Part shown: piece after piece, positions 5,620 through 8,590 of the stretch
Numbering within the stretch: position 1 is the first letter of the stretch
How the letters are laid out: every line of letters begins with the position of its first letter
Origin: Pseudomonadota bacterium
Lineage (GTDB): Bacteria; Pseudomonadota; Alphaproteobacteria; Rhizobiales; Hyphomicrobiaceae
DNA length: 8,590 nt
Reading direction: 5' to 3'
NCBI GenBank assembly: GCA_021813195.1
Contig: JAKALI010000148.1
Location: 1 to 8,590, forward strand
Program-made: the position numbers and the translations under genes
Notes under the pieces: generated by a model
Database searches by the model: none
What the model was told of the DNA's origin: nothing
What the model saw: the letters and a program-made list of their open reading frames with translations, nothing else

Positions 5620-8590
5620 AGGAAATCCTCCATCGTGATGACGTTGGGCCCGACGCCGTCGACACCCTTAAGCAGCAACGTGCCGCCGTCGGCGCCTTTG
5701 ATGGTGACGAGGGTATCGGTCCCCAGATCCTTGATTTCGACGGCATGTGCGAAGTTGGATTTCGTGATGCCGAAGTCGCGGATGTCGATGAGATCCTGTC
5801 CTGCGCGTTTGTTGGCATCGAAGCCGATGGCGACGTCATTACCAAAGCCCCGCGTCAGAACTATTGTGTCGTTACCTCGGGACACATCGAAGGTGTCGTT
5901 ACCCTTGCCGCCAACCAGCCTGTCATTGCCTTTGCCGCCGTCGAGGTAATCGTTCCCATCGCCCCCCAGCAACGTATCGTTGCCATCTCCACCGTAGAGC
6001 TTGTCATGTCCCTTGAGTCCGTTGAGAACGTCGTTGCCGCGACCGCCGTGCAACGTGTCGTCACCGTCGCCGCCGTTTAGGGTATCGCTGCGCGCGGTTC
6101 CTTTGAGCACGATCGAGTCGGGCTTTGGTGGGTCGACCTTTGGCGGCTCAGCTTTGGGGACACCTTCCAGATGCACTGAGCTTGTCCCGTAGACCAACTT
6201 CTTCGTGCCATCCGAGTTGATGAGCTCGGTGATCTGTGACGGGTCGACATCTTCGCCGAAGCTGATGATATCCTGGGGCCTCAGCGCGCCGATGACGCGA
6301 TCGTTGCCGCCGTTCGACGTGAACACAACGCGGTGGGGTGATTGCAGACCGGTAATATCCAGCGTGTCGTTATCTTCACCGCCATTCACGTAGATCGTGT
6401 TGAAGCTCAGGCTGGTCGGTGAGAAGTTGCCGATAGCCAGCACCGTGTCGTTGCCGGCACCGGTGTTGATGAGGATTTCCTCAATGCCGCGCAATTCTGC
6501 GATTACGGACGCATTATTCGTTCCGTTGCGCGTGATGACGATCTCGGTTCCAGCATTGAGTTGCCCGGCCGTGTTGCCGGCCAGCGCAAGCCAGCTGGCA
6601 CGTGCGTAGACGCGGAAGGTTTCCGCTGTCGCGTTACCGTTCAGAATGAATGTATCTGTGCCGGCGCCACCATCGACGATGTCGCGGCCGCCACCCGCTG
6701 CGCCAACATCGTAGATGATCGTGTCGTTGCCAGCACCGCCATTCACGATGTCGTTGCCGGTACCGCCATTAAGAATGTCGTCGCCGTCATTGCCGTTGAG
6801 CGTGTCGTTGCCGCCCTGACCATTGGCGATGTCGTCACCGGCGGTGCCGTTGAACACATTGGCCGCCGCCGTGCCGTTGAAGAAATCACCGATCGGGCGG
6901 AGCGAAGCCGTTGAGGTCAGCGTTTCCACTGTTCCGCCGCCGTCCGTGTAGCTCACCTGAACGCGCAAGAATTGACCGACTTGAGCTTGAGCGGGGGTGA
7001 ATGTTGGTCCGGTAGCGCCGGTGATGTTGGTGAACGGGCCCGTTGCCGTGGCCGATTGCTGCCACTGGAAGGAGAATGGGCTCGCAATACCGTTGGGATC
7101 AGTAATCCCGGTCGTGATGGCCGCGACGGCCTGGGTTTCGGTGGGCGTCGCATCGCTCAAAGCGGGTGCGCCGGATGGCGCGGCATTCTGGAGTATGATG
7201 GTGGAGGCACCGACGACGTCCACGATCGCATCAGTTAGTGTGAAGTTGACCGTCACGACGCCGTTGAAGCCGCCGTTGGCCACGAATGTGAACGTGCCAT
7301 CGCCGTTATCGGTGAGAGTACCTTGTGCCGGGTTGGCGAGCACAACGGACCCGGGCACAATCGTCACGCGATCGCCGTCGACGTCGATGGGACGGCCGTT
7401 GGCGTCCGTTGGCATGGGGCCGAATATTTCAACTGTCGAGAAGGTGACAGTAGCCCCGGCTCCAGCGAGTGCTGTCCCGAAGGGCAAGGGCTGCGGCACG
7501 GGTGCATCATTGACAGGGAGCACATCGAGCACCCATTCCGCACCGGGAGTCACATTCACGCCGTCGGTAATGTCGAACTCGAAAATCACACCCCCGTTGA
7601 AGTTTGGCGCCGGTGTAAAGGTCACGGATTGAATGAACCCATTGGCATCGCGCACGATCTCGGTGATTTCGCCGGGGAAGGGGCGGCCGTCGCGCAGACG
7701 CACGGCGATGTCGGTGATGAACATGGCATCGCCGTTGGGATCGACGGCATTGCTCAGCAATTGGGCCGCCGTGACGGTGATGGCGGTGTCTTCATCGACC
7801 TCGTTCTGGAAGGCCGGATCGGGAACGATCGGCGCATTACCCACCACCGCATCGGTGGCGTTGGACATGACGAACTCCGGGAAGCCGTTGCCGTCGCGGA
7901 AGGAGCCGATCGCGCGAATGACGTGACCGTCGATTTCAAATTCCGGCAGGATCGTCAGAGTGCGACCTGTGACAGGAAGCTCTGTGACGGGATCGAGCAG
8001 GGTTTGCCAGGGGCCGAGCGCGCCAGTGTTTTCGTCGACCTCGGCAATTTGCCAGGTGAACGTGAAGGCGCTGATGTTCGGCACGCCGTCGGGATCGGTG
8101 ATGCCGGCGGGGGTTCCATCGGGATTGGCGCGCACGCGGATGACGTCACCGATGTTGATGACACCTGGAGCGAAGTTATCGGTGAGAAATTCGATTTCCA
8201 GGTTGCCCGTGGCGGTGTTGTTGGGAACGCTGCCGATATTGACGATGCCGTCGGCAAACTTCAGCAGTTCGAAGTTGCGCACAATATCGATCCCATCGTC
8301 GATCTGGTCATCGGCTGGGTTGGTGTGCGCCACGCGCCAAACACCATTGCCGAGATCAGTGATGGTGTACTCGTTCTGATTGCCGCGGAACGAGGCGATA
8401 TCGATGTCGCCCGTCTGACCGCCGTCGATGATCTCACGCACAATGCGCAAATTGCCAGGGTTGATTGAGCGGTCGAACATGAATTCATCAAGAGGCTGAC
8501 CTTCGCGAGCAAGCAGGGCGGCGTTGGCCGCGGCGTGGACCTTTGGCTGCCCCAGCGCATCAGCCGCAGCATTAAGGGCCGTGGCTTCCT
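5610..8590 (-). CDS. Large RTX (hemolysin-type calcium-binding) multidomain protein, C-terminal 992 residues
   Basis: This is the C-terminal part of a large, probably exported protein. The frame is open through the right edge and the first visible ATG (8480) lies inside conserved-looking sequence, so the true start is outside. Numbering from that ATG, in order: a small beta module ending in LLKFADG (24-82), an Ig-like domain (107-211), two cadherin-like domains (about 224-327 and 330-436; the first opens with DEDTAITVTAAQLL and closes with VNDAPVP), a second Ig-like domain (440-525), RTX block A (545-589), a spacer with degenerate RTX units, a Pro/Lys linker (775-788), RTX block B (803-865) and a terminal module ending MEDFLLS. 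Nonapeptides of the GGxGxDxLx type bind calcium outside the cell, and a C-terminal signal of this kind is typical of type I secretion. Similar tails occur in large proteins that begin with an animal-type haem peroxidase domain; that is only a guess here. No transporter genes are in the window. Confidence 0.9.
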   Translation of the reverse strand, partial: EATALNAAADALGQPKVHAAANAALLAREGQPLDEFMFDRSINPGNLRIVREIIDGGQTGDIDIASFRGNQNEYTITDLGNGVWRVAHTNPADDQIDDGIDIVRNFELLKFADGIVNIGSVPNNTATGNLEIEFLTDNFAPGVINIGDVIRVRANPDGTPAGITDPDGVPNISAFTFTWQIAEVDENTGALGPWQTLLDPVTELPVTGRTLTILPEFEIDGHVIRAIGSFRDGNGFPEFVMSNATDAVVGNAPIVPDPAFQNEVDEDTAITVTAAQLLSNAVDPNGDAMFITDIAVRLRDGRPFPGEITEIVRDANGFIQSVTFTPAPNFNGGVIFEFDITDGVNVTPGAEWVLDVLPVNDAPVPQPLPFGTALAGAGATVTFSTVEIFGPMPTDANGRPIDVDGDRVTIVPGSVVLANPAQGTLTDNGDGTFTFVANGGFNGVVTVNFTLTDAIVDVVGASTIILQNAAPSGAPALSDATPTETQAVAAITTGITDPNGIASPFSFQWQQSATATGPFTNITGATGPTFTPAQAQVGQFLRVQVSYTDGGGTVETLTSTASLRPIGDFFNGTAAANVFNGTAGDDIANGQGGNDTLNGNDGDDILNGGTGNDIVNGGAGNDTIIYDVGAAGGGRDIVDGGAGTDTFILNGNATAETFRVYARASWLALAGNTAGQLNAGTEIVITRNGTNNASVIAELRGIEEILINTGAGNDTVLAIGNFSPTSLSFNTIYVNGGEDNDTLDITGLQSPHRVVFTSNGGNDRVIGALRPQDIISFGEDVDPSQITELINSDGTKKLVYGTSSVHLEGVPKAEPPKVDPPKPDSIVLKGTARSDTLNGGDGDDTLHGGRGNDVLNGLKGHDKLYGGDGNDTLLGGDGNDYLDGGKGNDRLVGGKGNDTFDVSRGNDTIVLTRGFGNDVAIGFDANKRAGQDLIDIRDFGITKSNFAHAVEIKDLGTDTLVTIKGADGGTLLLKGVDGVGPNVITMEDFLLS
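5613..5855 (-). other. C-terminal type I secretion module of the RTX protein
   Basis: The last 81 residues (876-956 from the ATG at 8480) follow the RTX array and contain IGFDANKRAGQDLIDIRDFG, a strand-rich stretch with DTLVTIKGADGGTLLLKGVD, and the end ITMEDFLLS. This order (DxIDLxxFG, then a beta segment, then a D-F-hydrophobic ending) is the usual non-cleaved C-terminal secretion module of RTX proteins exported by an ABC transporter, membrane fusion protein and outer-membrane channel. Confidence 0.7.
5886..6074 (-). repeat. RTX block B: seven tandem nonapeptide units
   Basis: Residues 803-865 of the RTX protein read as seven uninterrupted nine-residue units: GGDGDDTLH, GGRGNDVLN, GLKGHDKLY, GGDGNDTLL, GGDGNDYLD, GGKGNDRLV and GGKGNDTFD. 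Only unit 3 departs, with Leu for the second Gly and His for Asn/Asp at position 5. The 27-bp DNA period is visible on the plus strand as recurring GTCGTTGCC-like segments. Such arrays fold into a calcium-bound parallel beta-roll. Confidence 0.92.
6714..6848 (-). repeat. RTX block A: five tandem units, rich in Asn
   Basis: Residues 545-589 contain GTAGDDIAN, GQGGNDTLN, GNDGDDILN, GGTGNDIVN and GGAGNDTII. A further unit (GGAGTDTFI, 604-612) follows after a short insertion. The units end mostly in Asn and contain no Lys, unlike the Lys-rich units of block B, so the two blocks probably diverged separately. Confidence 0.88.
6906..7163 (-). other. Second Ig-like domain of the RTX protein
   Basis: Residues 440-525 carry ITDPNG, FSFQWQQ, GPF, TFTPAQAQVGQFLRVQVSYTD and GGGT. 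The same motifs appear in the same order in residues 107-211 (ITDPDG, FTFTWQ, GPW, LTILPEFEIDGHVIRAIGSF, RDGNG), so this looks like a duplicate of that domain. Such domains usually act as spacers in surface or secreted proteins. Confidence 0.65.
7173..7811 (-). other. Two cadherin-like domains of the RTX protein
   Basis: Residues about 224-327 begin NEVDEDTAITVTAAQLLSNA, include DPNGDAMFI, FTPAPNFNGGVIFEFDITDG, and end VNDAPVP. Residues about 330-436 include DVDGDRVTI, GTLTDNGDGTFTFVANGGF and NGVVTVNFTLTDA. Both follow the tandem cadherin-like/VCBS pattern of secreted adhesins. They sit between the two Ig-like domains. Confidence 0.65.
7848..8162 (-). other. First Ig-like domain of the RTX protein
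   Basis: Residues 107-211 from the ATG at 8480 contain GDVIRVRA, ITDPDGVP, FTFTWQIAEVDE, GPWQTL, TILPEFEIDGHVIRAIGSF and RDGNG. It is longer than its partner at 6906-7163 because of an insertion after WQ. Function beyond structural spacing cannot be read from the sequence. Confidence 0.6.

Noticed and set aside
6997..7632. Plus-strand open frame of 211 codons opposite the RTX gene
   Set aside because: Also antisense to the cadherin-like and Ig-like part; it is Val/Pro/Ser-rich with no domain.
7323..8468. Plus-strand open frame of 381 codons opposite the RTX gene
   Set aside because: It is the antisense of a gene with clear domain order on the minus strand. Long open antisense frames are expected in repetitive, GC-rich RTX genes, and its translation is low-complexity Asp/Gly/Val-rich with no recognisable motif.

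Overview
This window looks like a chromosomal segment from a GC-rich (by eye about 60%) alphaproteobacterium, plausibly Hyphomicrobiales or a near relative. The assignment rests on the hslVU pair next to hisB, the DUF2628 gene between hisB and hisH, an HslV with a short propeptide ending WHG before the catalytic TT, and an MtgA with the FCRH variant of its active-site motif. These are impressions from sequence, not database results.

Layout from left to right. (1) Minus strand, 1-1282: hslV followed by the first 234 codons of hslU, which runs off the left edge. Together they form the ATP-dependent HslUV protease. (2) A 143-bp divergent gap, 1283-1425. (3) Plus strand, 1426-3214: a tight histidine-biosynthesis operon fragment, hisB - DUF2628 membrane protein - hisH, with a 4-nt ATGA overlap and then an 8-nt gap. 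The hisA and hisF genes that often follow hisH are not here. (4) Minus strand, 3241-4158: a short-chain prenyl diphosphate synthase (ispA type), convergent with hisH. (5) A divergent gap of about 143 bp, then mtgA on the plus strand, a monofunctional peptidoglycan glycosyltransferase with long disordered extensions at both ends. (6) Minus strand, 5610 to the right edge: the last 992 residues of a large multidomain RTX protein, convergent with mtgA and probably a type I secretion substrate.

Functional links. HslU and HslV are partners. HisB and HisH act in the same pathway, and HisH needs HisF, which must be encoded elsewhere. Farnesyl diphosphate from IspA is the precursor of undecaprenyl phosphate, the carrier of the lipid II that MtgA polymerises, so the divergent ispA/mtgA pair links lipid carrier supply with cell-wall synthesis. 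The RTX protein is the accessory part of the window. Its visible part reads as: a small beta module, an Ig-like domain, two cadherin-like domains, a second Ig-like domain resembling the first, RTX block A, a degenerate RTX spacer, a Pro/Lys linker, RTX block B, and a C-terminal module of the type I secretion kind.

No tRNA, rRNA, CRISPR array, insertion sequence or attachment site was seen. No stretch of more than 300 bases lacks a gene. Most of the window is ordinary core genome. The points worth a second look are the truncated his operon, the DUF2628 insertion, the extended MtgA and the architecture of the RTX protein.
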